Shown here piece by piece: positions 32,673 through 40,768 of a DNA stretch of 62,208 bases. Within the stretch, counting starts at the first letter, position 1, and every line of letters starts with the position of its first letter. A program made the position numbers and the translations under genes. This stretch comes from an uncultured Prevotella sp. (lineage in GTDB: Bacteria > Bacteroidota > Bacteroidia > Bacteroidales > Bacteroidaceae): positions 1 through 62,208 of the forward strand of contig ONHQ01000014.1 of assembly GCA_900317685.1 (NCBI GenBank). The letters are read 5' to 3'. Below the pieces are notes generated by a model, which did no database searches, was not told the origin of the DNA, and was given only the letters and a program-made list of their open reading frames with translations.

Positions 32673-33812
32673 ATGGAACAAATCAATTTTAAGGAGTATT
32701 TCACACGGGAGTATATCGACCGCATGAGCACGATATTTCGTGTCGACCATGTTCTCGACATGATAGGCATCCCGTGTTATGAGCAAATAGGGATCAACCG
32801 CTACTACAGTACTTGCAGAATAAAGGGCAAGGACCTGCCGGAGGTTGTCGTCAATATGCCCAGAAACGAATGGATATGCCGCGAGGAGGGCAAGCATGGA
32901 AAGCTGTCAGACCTCCTCGACTTCCTGGAAATCAATTCGCAGGATGAGGATGGCTCCTACTTACCGCTTTACAGTATAATGAAAGAATACTATCAAAATC
33001 AGATGAATGCAGACAAAGGCGTCTCGGTCAATGCTATCCGCATCGGAAAGAGCAATGTGACCATGGAGGATCGCATCAGCTATGCCACTGCCATAGCTTT
33101 GTCCAGACTCGGCATTTCGGTCCGCACACTCCTTGCTGCCGGATGCAAAACGGCAACGGTCTATAACCGTCTGACGGGGGGACTCGAGCAACAGCTGTCC
33201 TTTGACTGCGACAACGGGAGCGGTTACCTCTACAACGGCACTGTCTTCCGTCCCATCGATGACCCGGGCATCACCACCATCGGAGAGATCTGCCGGGACC
33301 AGAACTGCTATGTCTATCACAACCCCCTCGACTATCTTGCCATGATGGAGCTGCGCCACCGCAGACGTGTCGACTTCCTGTTGCGCAAGGACTACCACCT
33401 TGTCATCAACGGTGAACGGAACATTGAGCAGGCTTGTCAGTTCCTTAAGGACAATCCGGACTTCGCCGAGGTACGTACCATACTACCGGCAGGTGACGAC
33501 AGCAAGCCTATATTCGGAAAGCTCTATATGGCGACATCGAATGTAATTGTGAATTATTCCGACATTTTCAACGGCTATACGTCTTTGCTCGGCAAGGCGA
33601 GTATTCTGGTACCTCCCTTCTTCAAGGAGATTCTGACGAAAAAGAAGGACCGAGCCAAGGATGTCAAACCGACGCAGGAGACTGTGCAGGAGACTGACGC
33701 AAGTCGGCAGGTCGCACACCAGCAGGGAAAGGAGAAGGATATGCCGCAAGGTCTGGGCAGAAGTCAGACTGTTATCGTCGCTGACGAACGTCGTGGCGGC
33801 ATGAAGATGTAG
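32673..33812 (+). CDS. Primase-like (CHC2/Toprim-type) protein of a mobilizable element
   Basis: 379 residues. The first about 75 residues resemble the DnaG zinc-finger region in layout (FRVDHVLDMIGIPCYEQIG, YYSTCRIKGKDLPEVVVNMP, NEWICREEGKHGKLSDLLDF) but keep too few Cys and His for a standard CHC2 finger. The middle (NGSGYLYNGTVFRPIDDPGI, ICRDQNCYVYHNPLDYLAMM) resembles a degenerate Toprim-type core. The C-terminal 60 residues are polar and disordered. Genes of this kind sit between the excisionase and mobilization genes in Bacteroidetes elements. A replication or primase role is inferred, not shown. Confidence 0.45.
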   Translation: MEQINFKEYFTREYIDRMSTIFRVDHVLDMIGIPCYEQIGINRYYSTCRIKGKDLPEVVVNMPRNEWICREEGKHGKLSDLLDFLEINSQDEDGSYLPLYSIMKEYYQNQMNADKGVSVNAIRIGKSNVTMEDRISYATAIALSRLGISVRTLLAAGCKTATVYNRLTGGLEQQLSFDCDNGSGYLYNGTVFRPIDDPGITTIGEICRDQNCYVYHNPLDYLAMMELRHRRRVDFLLRKDYHLVINGERNIEQACQFLKDNPDFAEVRTILPAGDDSKPIFGKLYMATSNVIVNYSDIFNGYTSLLGKASILVPPFFKEILTKKKDRAKDVKPTQETVQETDASRQVAHQQGKEKDMPQGLGRSQTVIVADERRGGMKM

Positions 33813-33849
33813 TCTCACGCTGAAGCCGACACGAAAGCCCGTGGTGCTT

Positions 33850-33940
33850 CGCAAGATGTGTGCGGAGATATCTCCTTGCTGACGCCGGAGCCATCCCGCA
33901 CACCCTTGCAAGGGGATACCCCTTGACCCATGGGCTTCGC
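33850..33940. other. Probable origin of transfer (oriT)
   Basis: The 144-nt gap before the relaxase gene holds several inverted repeats: GTGTGCGG (33858-33865) with CCGCACAC (33896-33903), the palindrome GGAGATATCTCC (33864-33875), CCCTTGCAAGGG (33903-33914) and CAAGGGG-ATA-CCCCTTG (33909-33925). Location directly upstream of a relaxase gene and dense dyad symmetry are characteristic of oriT; the nick site cannot be defined by eye. Confidence 0.6.
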
Positions 33941-33956
33941 CTTAAAATGAAATATC

Positions 33957-35108
33957 ATGATAGCGAATGTGTCAACATCGTCCGACATCGCCTTCACTTT
34001 GGCCTACGGGCAGAACCCGGAGAAAGGTGGCGGAATCATCCTATGTAACTATACCGATGAGCGGGCAGGAGCAGACCAGCAGGCTCGCGATTGGGAGGCT
34101 TTGAGCAATCCATATAGGAACAAGTGCTACACCATTGTCGTCTCGTTCGGCAACAAGGATACTGAAAAGATACGACAAATGCCGTTTGTAGAAAGAGCTG
34201 CTTATGAGCGTAATCTGCTCATGGCTTTCCTCAATGAGCTTAGTGAGCGTGGCAATAATGTCTTTGACTGTCCGTTCGTCGTGGCGCATCATGGCAACAC
34301 GGACAATGAGCATTTCCACATCGCCATTCTCAACACTACCGTTGCCGGCAAGCACTTCCGTGACTCGTTCATCAAGAAGAACGCATGCCGCGCGGCAGCA
34401 AAGGTATCCATGGACTTCGGACTGGAGGTGCCTGAGAAAGCGGCACGCAACGAGCGCAACCATCAGAAGGCCAAAAGCCGGAAACAGGGCAAGCCCAATC
34501 CGAAGGAATCTGCTGAAAACGAACAGACTGTGCGGCAAAATCGTAAGCGCAAATACAATCGTGTCAGCAAGGACCCCAATGAGCTGCGTTACCGTGCGGA
34601 GCGCATAAGGATGGCCGAGAACCGGAAAAGGTCATGCAAAAGCATTATCGAGGCCGTAGCCAAGGACAAGTCGACGACCGCGTCCAACTTCGTCGAACGG
34701 CTCCTGAGCCATGGGCTCCGCCTCTGCCATGACCCGGAATCGGGCTATTACGTCATCTTTCACGACAGTAAGGAGGACAAGGACTATACTTATTCTCTCG
34801 AACGCCAGCTCGGAATGGACCTCTCTTTGCTGCCTGATCTTGACAAAGCGTCGATAACGAAGCCGTTGAAGTCCGGAAGTGAGAGAAAGAGTGTGGCACG
34901 GCATGTTGCAAAGACTCCTGCCAAAACAAATGGCCAGTCGCTGCTTCCAAGTGCTTCCAAGGCTGCTAACTTTGCACGAAGTCTGAATGTCCAGGCAGGC
35001 TCGCAAGGAGGACAGACCCAACAGGGCAATGAGAGACCCGACGGCACTGTCTCCCATGACTATGAGGATGAGGAATGGAGGCAGCGTGAGGGCGGCTATC
35101 ACATGTAG
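33957..35108 (+). CDS. Relaxase / mobilization nuclease (MobB-type)
   Basis: 383 residues. The relaxase metal-binding motif is PFVVAHHGNTDNEHFHIAIL (His-rich, about residues 106-125), preceded by helical and strand elements of a MOB relaxase domain. The C-terminal half is basic and then disordered. It nicks at oriT and covalently pilots the strand during transfer by a helper conjugation system. A putative oriT lies immediately upstream and a MobC-like gene follows at 35166. Confidence 0.85.
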   Translation: MIANVSTSSDIAFTLAYGQNPEKGGGIILCNYTDERAGADQQARDWEALSNPYRNKCYTIVVSFGNKDTEKIRQMPFVERAAYERNLLMAFLNELSERGNNVFDCPFVVAHHGNTDNEHFHIAILNTTVAGKHFRDSFIKKNACRAAAKVSMDFGLEVPEKAARNERNHQKAKSRKQGKPNPKESAENEQTVRQNRKRKYNRVSKDPNELRYRAERIRMAENRKRSCKSIIEAVAKDKSTTASNFVERLLSHGLRLCHDPESGYYVIFHDSKEDKDYTYSLERQLGMDLSLLPDLDKASITKPLKSGSERKSVARHVAKTPAKTNGQSLLPSASKAANFARSLNVQAGSQGGQTQQGNERPDGTVSHDYEDEEWRQREGGYHM

Positions 35109-35165
35109 AGCCGATGAGCGACGATATTGACATCATCAGATTACCAACTTTTCAAACGAACTTAT

Positions 35166-35537
35166 ATGCAAAACAGACCAACCAATCCGTCAGCCTTGCG
35201 ACGGGCAAGGAAAGAGAAACAGAAACCGCAACAGCCGAAATCCTACAAGCTGCTCATCCGCTTCACCGCGGAGCAGAAAGCTGTAATGGAGAAGGCTGCC
35301 AAAGCGATGGGTATGAGGAAAACCGATTATTGCAGGGCTTGTATCCTGCGACAGAAGATTCGGGACAAGAGCCCGGAGGAGCAACACTTCCGACTCGTTC
35401 TTACGCAGGGGTGTAACAATATCAACCAGATAGCCCATCACCTCAATCGGGAAGGCCTCCATGCCGAGACTCTTTCCAAAGTAAATGCCATGCTCGCATG
35501 GTTTCGTGAAATAAAAAATCTATCTAATAACAACTAA
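35166..35537 (+). CDS. mobC: MobC-like mobilization protein
   Basis: 123 residues from the ATG at 35166 (an earlier TTG is ignored). A basic N-terminus leads into a ribbon-helix-helix-like segment (KSYKLLIRFTAEQKAVMEKA, MGMRKTDYCRACILR) and the MobC block QGCNNINQIAHHLNREG. Such proteins bind oriT and help melt DNA for the relaxase. It follows the relaxase gene, the reverse of the usual mobC-mobB order. Confidence 0.85.
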   Translation: MQNRPTNPSALRRARKEKQKPQQPKSYKLLIRFTAEQKAVMEKAAKAMGMRKTDYCRACILRQKIRDKSPEEQHFRLVLTQGCNNINQIAHHLNREGLHAETLSKVNAMLAWFREIKNLSNNN

Positions 35538-35548
35538 ATCAAGATGCT

Positions 35549-36223
35549 ATGAACAATACAAACAATTTCTCTGAATTCTCTTCGGGTGCCATTGAGCCCC
35601 GTAATCAAGACCTGTCAGATGCCAACCGCCAGGAGGCTGCAAGCGTTGATTCTTATCCAGCCACCATCACCAAGACGGATCTGGAGAACTTCATCACCCA
35701 CACGGATGCAATCACGAAGGATGCCGAGAACATTTCACAGGACTCCCGTGCCATCAGCGACTATCTCGACAGCTTCAGCAGTCTGATGGTCCATCCGGAC
35801 GGAAGTCTTGCCGATCTAAGTGACCGCGGCGGTCGCAAGGACATGAACGACAACATCAAGAAGAACACGGAGGCTGTGGAAACCATGAGTGCAAAGATAG
35901 CGGAGGCACCCAAAAAGATGCTCGAAGCCATCCCAGAATCTGTCAAGGCTGAGTTCTGCATAGCTGACCGTGAGCGTTTCGACCTCTTCTTCAAGCGTAT
36001 GGGCAGTTTCGTCGATTGGGCGATTCCATGCAGCGTGGTTGTTGGCATCGTCATCGGCGGCTTTGCTATCCTCGCAGCAATGGGCTACTCAAAGGCCAGT
36101 GACTACCGTGAGAAGATGGAGATCCAAGCCAAAGAGCAGCAGGAAGCCATCGACTTCGGCAACTACATGAAGGAGAAAAATCCCAAGACCTTGGAGCGAT
36201 GGCGTAAAAAACATCAGAAATAA
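35549..36223 (+). CDS. Membrane-anchored coiled-coil protein of the mobilization unit
   Basis: 224 residues. A long polar helical region (about 40-130, NDNIKKNTEAVETMSAKIAE) precedes one strong membrane helix (WAIPCSVVVGIVIGGFAILA, about 156-175) and a charged cytoplasmic-type tail (ERWRKKHQK). No known domain. It lies 11 nt after mobC and ends the plus-strand unit at a bidirectional hairpin. A role in coupling the relaxosome to the membrane or helper secretion system is plausible but inferred. Confidence 0.6.
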   Translation: MNNTNNFSEFSSGAIEPRNQDLSDANRQEAASVDSYPATITKTDLENFITHTDAITKDAENISQDSRAISDYLDSFSSLMVHPDGSLADLSDRGGRKDMNDNIKKNTEAVETMSAKIAEAPKKMLEAIPESVKAEFCIADRERFDLFFKRMGSFVDWAIPCSVVVGIVIGGFAILAAMGYSKASDYREKMEIQAKEQQEAIDFGNYMKEKNPKTLERWRKKHQK

Positions 36224-36239
36224 ACAGCTTATTCTTCTT

Positions 36240-36272
36240 ACGAGCACCTAAACACCTTGTTTAGGTGCTCGT
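36240..36272. terminator. Bidirectional hairpin between mobilization and defence operons
   Basis: Perfect 15-bp stem ACGAGCACCTAAACA / TGTTTAGGTGCTCGT with a 3-nt loop, placed between two converging gene ends (36223 and 36296). U-tracts are weak on both sides, but position and stability support a shared terminator. Confidence 0.75.
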
Positions 36273-36295
36273 ATTCATCTGAAAGGTCATTATCC

Positions 36296-36814
36296 TTACG
36301 AACATAGCTGAGACATCAAATTCAATAATCCCGTATTCTCAAAGAAAGTATTTGGGTTCTTTCTCATTTCTGCCTGAATTAGGTAGAAGCCAGTATTGGC
36401 ATACTCGCTGAGCGTTGTCATTAAGGCTTTACAGGCAACATCTACATCAAGTTCTCCTTTATCTAAGCTAATAAAGTCTATATTCGTCTTTGCAACTAAA
36501 GCGACAAAGATATACTTTTGAAGGTTTGTATAGGATTTTCTGCCCTCTTCATTTTTCTTCCTTCCCCATGAAGACATAGGCATATGGAATTTTAGCACAT
36601 TGCCTGTTAATGGCTTTCGCTCTCCAAAGTACAGTCCAAGGAAGAATGCATAAATGAATACTTCATATCCAGCATTAAAGAATTTACCTTTAGCCTTGCG
36701 GCCATCTGCCGATCCACCATGGAATTGGCATAGATTCTCAATGATGGATTCTTTGAACTTTTCCTCGTAGTATGAATCTTCCCGTGCGAGCCAAGTATCA
36801 TATAAACTTTCCAT
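36296..36814 (-). CDS. Unknown protein, last gene of the BREX-like operon
   Basis: 172 residues from the ATG at 36812-36814, one nucleotide after the stop of the SMC-like gene (TAATATG), so translation is coupled. Helical protein with KAKGKFFNAGYEVFIYAFFL then GLYFGERKPLTG, a hydrophobic central patch rather than a clear membrane span, and SSWGRKKNEEGRKSYTNLQK. No catalytic motif is recognised. The tight coupling suggests a subunit of the SMC-like ATPase, as small kleisin-like or accessory proteins often are. Not identified. Confidence 0.65.
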   Translation of the reverse strand: MESLYDTWLAREDSYYEEKFKESIIENLCQFHGGSADGRKAKGKFFNAGYEVFIYAFFLGLYFGERKPLTGNVLKFHMPMSSWGRKKNEEGRKSYTNLQKYIFVALVAKTNIDFISLDKGELDVDVACKALMTTLSEYANTGFYLIQAEMRKNPNTFFENTGLLNLMSQLCS

Positions 36815-36815
36815 A

Positions 36816-39008
36816 TTAATCAATTTCTTCTACTTCAGTATCTATTGTTGCGATGTCAAGCTTATCGAATCCTGTCATTTTCTTGATGCGGTATTTCTTA
36901 CAATTCAACTTGCTTAATCCATCTCTATCTTCAATATATTCTCCATTGGTATCTTTGTACAGATAGCTCTTTGTGACCACTATACACTGTTTGTCAACCT
37001 GACTATTCAAGCACTCATAGAATGTTTTGTCCTTCCCTTCATCAAAAGATGATGTTGGAGCATCAAAAATCAGTGGGTATTCAGCGTTACGATTCTCCTT
37101 TGTCAATTCGGAGATTGCAAGCAGAATACTGATATGCATGGTTGTCAGAAGTGAAGTATTTGGATTTGAAAGTATCTTATCTGTCTTATCTTGAAGTTCA
37201 ATCCTAAGCTCTCCATTGATGTCTATGTATATTTTTATGATACCTGTAAAGTCATCAACATTTAGCAATGCCAAATATTTATTGGCTTCTTTAGCCAATC
37301 TATCCAAGAATTCCTTGTAAGTTGCGTCCTTCGTTTCTTCGATAGCATCTGAAAAGATACGGAAGAATTCATTAATGTGATAGAGATTACTGGAGCCTGA
37401 AGCTTTTATGCTTTTTGCGAGTGCATCTCTTTTCTTGCTTATTTCATTTTTGAGATTAGGAATAACTTGGGTCGTCAATTGGCTGATTTCCAAAGCGGAA
37501 TTTTCTTTTTCCTCGTGCCATTTTTTTACTATGTCAATGTCTTTGACATAGTCTCTAAGGTTTACACCTGACGAAGAAGAAGCATATAAATCTGCTATTT
37601 GCTTTTCCAGGTTTGCAACCTCGCTTTTCTTTTTAGCTATATTTTGTTCAATGTCATTATTCCTTTTGCTAAGACTGCTAATTTCGTCTGAGATAGTCAA
37701 TGTATCTTTCCCTGTATATTCAAGACCCAATCCCATTTCTTTGAGTGTTTCTACATTACGGTAAGAGAAATATCGCTTTATCTCAATAGGCTTTTCGTCT
37801 TCTTTCGGCGTTAAGATATCGATGACATCATTAAGCCTTTGTTTTAAGAAGTCATATCTTACTGAACCGTCTGGAGCCTCACATCCACAATAAATACATC
37901 TGCGAGTGCGGAGGCTAAAATTGAGATTGTTAATGTCACTCTGTCTCCACGCTATCTTCTCAAGTTCGCTCTTCGCTTTTTCTATTTTGTTTTTCGTATA
38001 TTCATCTCTTTGCTTCTTTTCATATTCATTTTCAATGTTCTGCTTGCTCATGCAAAGAGATGCCATTTTCTTGTTAAACTCATTAAGGATCGGGGTGAAT
38101 CCCATAAGAATCCACTGATCATCTAACATTCTATAGCTGTATTCCAAATCTATCTTTCCTGATAAATATGCAATTTCAGAGTTTGTTGATTTAACTTTCT
38201 CCTCAATTTTAGCTGCTTTCTTTATAAGTTCAAAATCATCATCAATATTATCAATATTTTTCTTAGATTCGTTAAAAGTTTGGCGAGTGGAAGTTAATGC
38301 CGTTTCAGCTTGTTCTAGCTTTTTAGCCAACTTGTTTATCTCAGTTTGCAATTCTAATATTTTAGAATTCTGCTTGTCTTCCTTGGACTTAGCTTCGTTG
38401 ACTTTTGACGAACTCATATCCAAGGCAAACTTTGCAAATTGAGTGTAAGGGTCAATATCCTTAATGTCTGAGAATAAGTCTATTAGTGTTTGTAATGTCG
38501 TCTTATCATTAAAGATATCGAGTTTATCTTCACCTTTAAAAAGATGATACTTCTTTATGACGGCAGGAAAAACATTCTCTCCCTCAAACAGATCACGCAA
38601 GGAGAACATTTCTTTACGTCTTGTACCAGTGAGGCTATATGCCTTGAAAGAACGGCCAAGGATTTGCATACCGCCATTGACTGTTTTTGTGACATTGAAA
38701 GACCGCTCAACAATTCTTTCACGATTGTCATTATTTCTCAGCAATAAAGATACAAGAACTTTCCCCTGATCACCTACCTTTAACTCCTTAAACATCTTGG
38801 CAGAGACCAATGTACTATCATCAGCCAACCTGTTTTCATCAGATTTGGGAGCATAATCTGGTGTAAGTACCCAGTTCATTGCTTCAAAGAAAGTCGTTTT
38901 CCCATCACCATTAGCACCAAGTATTAAGTTCAACCGCTTGCCGAACTCAAACACCTTTCTGCCATAATAGCTTCGGAAATTATAGATAATTAGCTTCTCA
39001 AGAATCAT
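36816..39008 (-). CDS. Rad50/SMC-like ATPase (DndD-type) with CxxC hook
   Basis: 730 residues. N-terminal ABC-ATPase half with KLIIYNFRSYYGRKVFEFGK and Walker A GANGDGKTTF (31-40); long coiled coils about 195-350 and 430-540; a central zinc-hook-like CIYCGC (Cys371, Cys374); C-terminal half with signature-like LSNPNTSLLTTMHISILLAI and Walker B/D-loop PLIFDAPTSSFDEGKD (645-660). Related ATPases are DndD of phosphorothioation systems and LmuB of Lamassu. It probably senses or manipulates DNA ends or structures. Located 9 nt after the 92-residue gene and coupled to the 172-residue gene. Confidence 0.85.
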   Translation of the reverse strand: MILEKLIIYNFRSYYGRKVFEFGKRLNLILGANGDGKTTFFEAMNWVLTPDYAPKSDENRLADDSTLVSAKMFKELKVGDQGKVLVSLLLRNNDNRERIVERSFNVTKTVNGGMQILGRSFKAYSLTGTRRKEMFSLRDLFEGENVFPAVIKKYHLFKGEDKLDIFNDKTTLQTLIDLFSDIKDIDPYTQFAKFALDMSSSKVNEAKSKEDKQNSKILELQTEINKLAKKLEQAETALTSTRQTFNESKKNIDNIDDDFELIKKAAKIEEKVKSTNSEIAYLSGKIDLEYSYRMLDDQWILMGFTPILNEFNKKMASLCMSKQNIENEYEKKQRDEYTKNKIEKAKSELEKIAWRQSDINNLNFSLRTRRCIYCGCEAPDGSVRYDFLKQRLNDVIDILTPKEDEKPIEIKRYFSYRNVETLKEMGLGLEYTGKDTLTISDEISSLSKRNNDIEQNIAKKKSEVANLEKQIADLYASSSSGVNLRDYVKDIDIVKKWHEEKENSALEISQLTTQVIPNLKNEISKKRDALAKSIKASGSSNLYHINEFFRIFSDAIEETKDATYKEFLDRLAKEANKYLALLNVDDFTGIIKIYIDINGELRIELQDKTDKILSNPNTSLLTTMHISILLAISELTKENRNAEYPLIFDAPTSSFDEGKDKTFYECLNSQVDKQCIVVTKSYLYKDTNGEYIEDRDGLSKLNCKKYRIKKMTGFDKLDIATIDTEVEEID

Positions 39009-39017
39009 AATCGGAGA

Positions 39018-39296
39018 CTATTTTGTTAAGGAAGATACGATTTTACGATATAGAGTCTGGAAGAACGATGCGTCTAACGTTACAGGTCCTGATTGCTTCC
39101 GTATTCTCATGTCTGCTTTCTTCTGTTCGATTTGAAAATTTATATCATGAACAATTTCAGACACGGCTCTCACCTCTGGTTGTAACGCACGCTTTCCAGC
39201 ATCCAAATTAGGATATTTGGATGGGACAACGTTATAAGCATCGGCAAATCTTTCATTACTAATGATTTTCTGGAATATCAAATCATTTTTAGCCAT
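39018..39296 (-). CDS. Small unknown protein preceding the SMC-like gene
   Basis: 92 residues, helical and basic (LIFQKIISNERFADAYNVVP, AVSEIVHDINFQIEQKKADM, TLYRKIVSSLTK). No motif recognised. It begins 27 nt after brxL and ends 9 nt before the SMC-like gene on the same strand. Three consecutive genes (this, SMC-like, 172-residue) may form one complex. Confidence 0.6.
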   Translation of the reverse strand: MAKNDLIFQKIISNERFADAYNVVPSKYPNLDAGKRALQPEVRAVSEIVHDINFQIEQKKADMRIRKQSGPVTLDASFFQTLYRKIVSSLTK

Positions 39297-39323
39297 ATTA
39301 TTCTGACTTAATAAGGTGTAACA

Positions 39324-40757
39324 TTATCTTAGATAAACTTCAGGCATTCTCGTTTTGAATTCCGGATCGATATTGTGACACTGCTCTTTTATTATGCCAC
39401 GTCTACGAACCGCAGGATCTAAGCAGTAGAGCTTAAATTCTTCTTTGACTACATCTTCAGGCTTAGTCCAGTTAGGGAAAAGCAACTTCATATACGCTGT
39501 TGCTATTCTCTTTATTGCTTTTGAATCGCGGACATCAGCTTTTTCCTCGAACTTAACTAATTGATCGAAGAGCAGACCATATTTATTAACAGTTCTCATG
39601 GTATGTAGAATTTCCGAGAAGTATTCTACATTAATAGTCCATCCATGGAAAATCATGCTATTGTCTATACGCGGAAGTAACCAACCTTCTATAAAGCAGT
39701 GGAAACGGTCAAGCAGAGCTGACTCTCTGAAGTTCTGAGGTAGTGAATCAAAGTACAGAGGCGAGGCCGGCATCCTTGAAGCAGTTAAGGGAATATTACC
39801 CATAAGCATCAGTCCACATTCAGAGCTGAATTCATTGTTGTCTATAGTAGTCTTGCCACTTTCCAAGTATGACTTCAGAGCAGCCTGTATTTCAGCTGGT
39901 TCCTGGAAAACGATAGTCTGAATTTCATCAAAGACAGTAAAGTCATGGTTTTTTATTATTCCATTCTGCTGTTTCGCCTTGTCATAAAACAACTTTGCAC
40001 GTGTCACCTTACCACCACTGACAAGCCATCCGTACTTACTCAGGTTGCCAAACACATACGATTTGCCTGTTCCCTTAGGTGCTAACTCTATCACATTAAG
40101 TCGTGGCTCAATAAAGATCAGGAGTCGTGTTACAAACTCTAATTTTTGAGTTAAGTTTGAGAACCCATCAGGATCGTATTCCATGGCAGAGATAATCAAA
40201 TCAATCCACTCGTTTATCGAAAAATGACGGCGCGCTTCCGCAAGATAGTTTACATCCACCGAACTGTATGGCTTAAATGGCTTATAGTCCACCATCTGAA
40301 CATGATTCTTAGTGCCGTTGTCGTCAGGAAGCAAACATAATTTAACGATACCCCACTTCTCACCATCAACTAATTCGCCTTGATGCTTTCGATAGGTGTA
40401 TTCGGGAATTATACCCTCACGGAGCTTAATTCCGTAGTCAGGTATGGCAAATTGCTTCTGTCCTTTAACCAAATCTATATAGATAGTGAAACGGCAAAGG
40501 AGAACCACCTCCTCTCCGGAGATGATACGATCTTTAACAGAACCCGTCTTTGCAGGAATGACTTTATCCAAGAATTGAGTCAATCCTTGTATGTCTATCT
40601 GTCCCGTTTGAATGTCCAAATACCGTTTGAGCAAGTAATCTTTCACAAATGAAGGCAAATTGTGAGCTGCAAAGAGGCTATTAGTCTTATCTGGATCCTT
40701 GTAGATGGACATTGCAGAGAAATATTCTCTTATTTTATTGCTAATTTCTTCTTTCAT
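39324..40757 (-). CDS. brxL: BrxL-like AAA+ ATPase, short form
   Basis: 477 residues. The AAA+ core has Walker A LAPKGTGKSYVF (225-236) and Walker B FTVFDEIQTIVF (273-284), then a sensor segment in GLMLMGNIPLTASRMP and an arginine-bearing ESALLDRFHCFIEGW. These match BrxL of BREX systems. Longer BrxL proteins (about 680 residues) carry a C-terminal Lon-protease-like domain; this one ends at the AAA+ lid and has no Ser-Lys protease motif, which matches the short BrxL subfamily. BrxL forms DNA-encircling barrels in studied systems. Located 11 nt after pglZ. Confidence 0.88.
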   Translation of the reverse strand: MKEEISNKIREYFSAMSIYKDPDKTNSLFAAHNLPSFVKDYLLKRYLDIQTGQIDIQGLTQFLDKVIPAKTGSVKDRIISGEEVVLLCRFTIYIDLVKGQKQFAIPDYGIKLREGIIPEYTYRKHQGELVDGEKWGIVKLCLLPDDNGTKNHVQMVDYKPFKPYSSVDVNYLAEARRHFSINEWIDLIISAMEYDPDGFSNLTQKLEFVTRLLIFIEPRLNVIELAPKGTGKSYVFGNLSKYGWLVSGGKVTRAKLFYDKAKQQNGIIKNHDFTVFDEIQTIVFQEPAEIQAALKSYLESGKTTIDNNEFSSECGLMLMGNIPLTASRMPASPLYFDSLPQNFRESALLDRFHCFIEGWLLPRIDNSMIFHGWTINVEYFSEILHTMRTVNKYGLLFDQLVKFEEKADVRDSKAIKRIATAYMKLLFPNWTKPEDVVKEEFKLYCLDPAVRRRGIIKEQCHNIDPEFKTRMPEVYLR

Positions 40758-40768
40758 CTTAATGAATT

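Noticed and set aside
36296-39296. Complete Lamassu system
   Set aside because: An SMC-like protein with small partners is present, but there is no LmuA-type nuclease or other effector domain.
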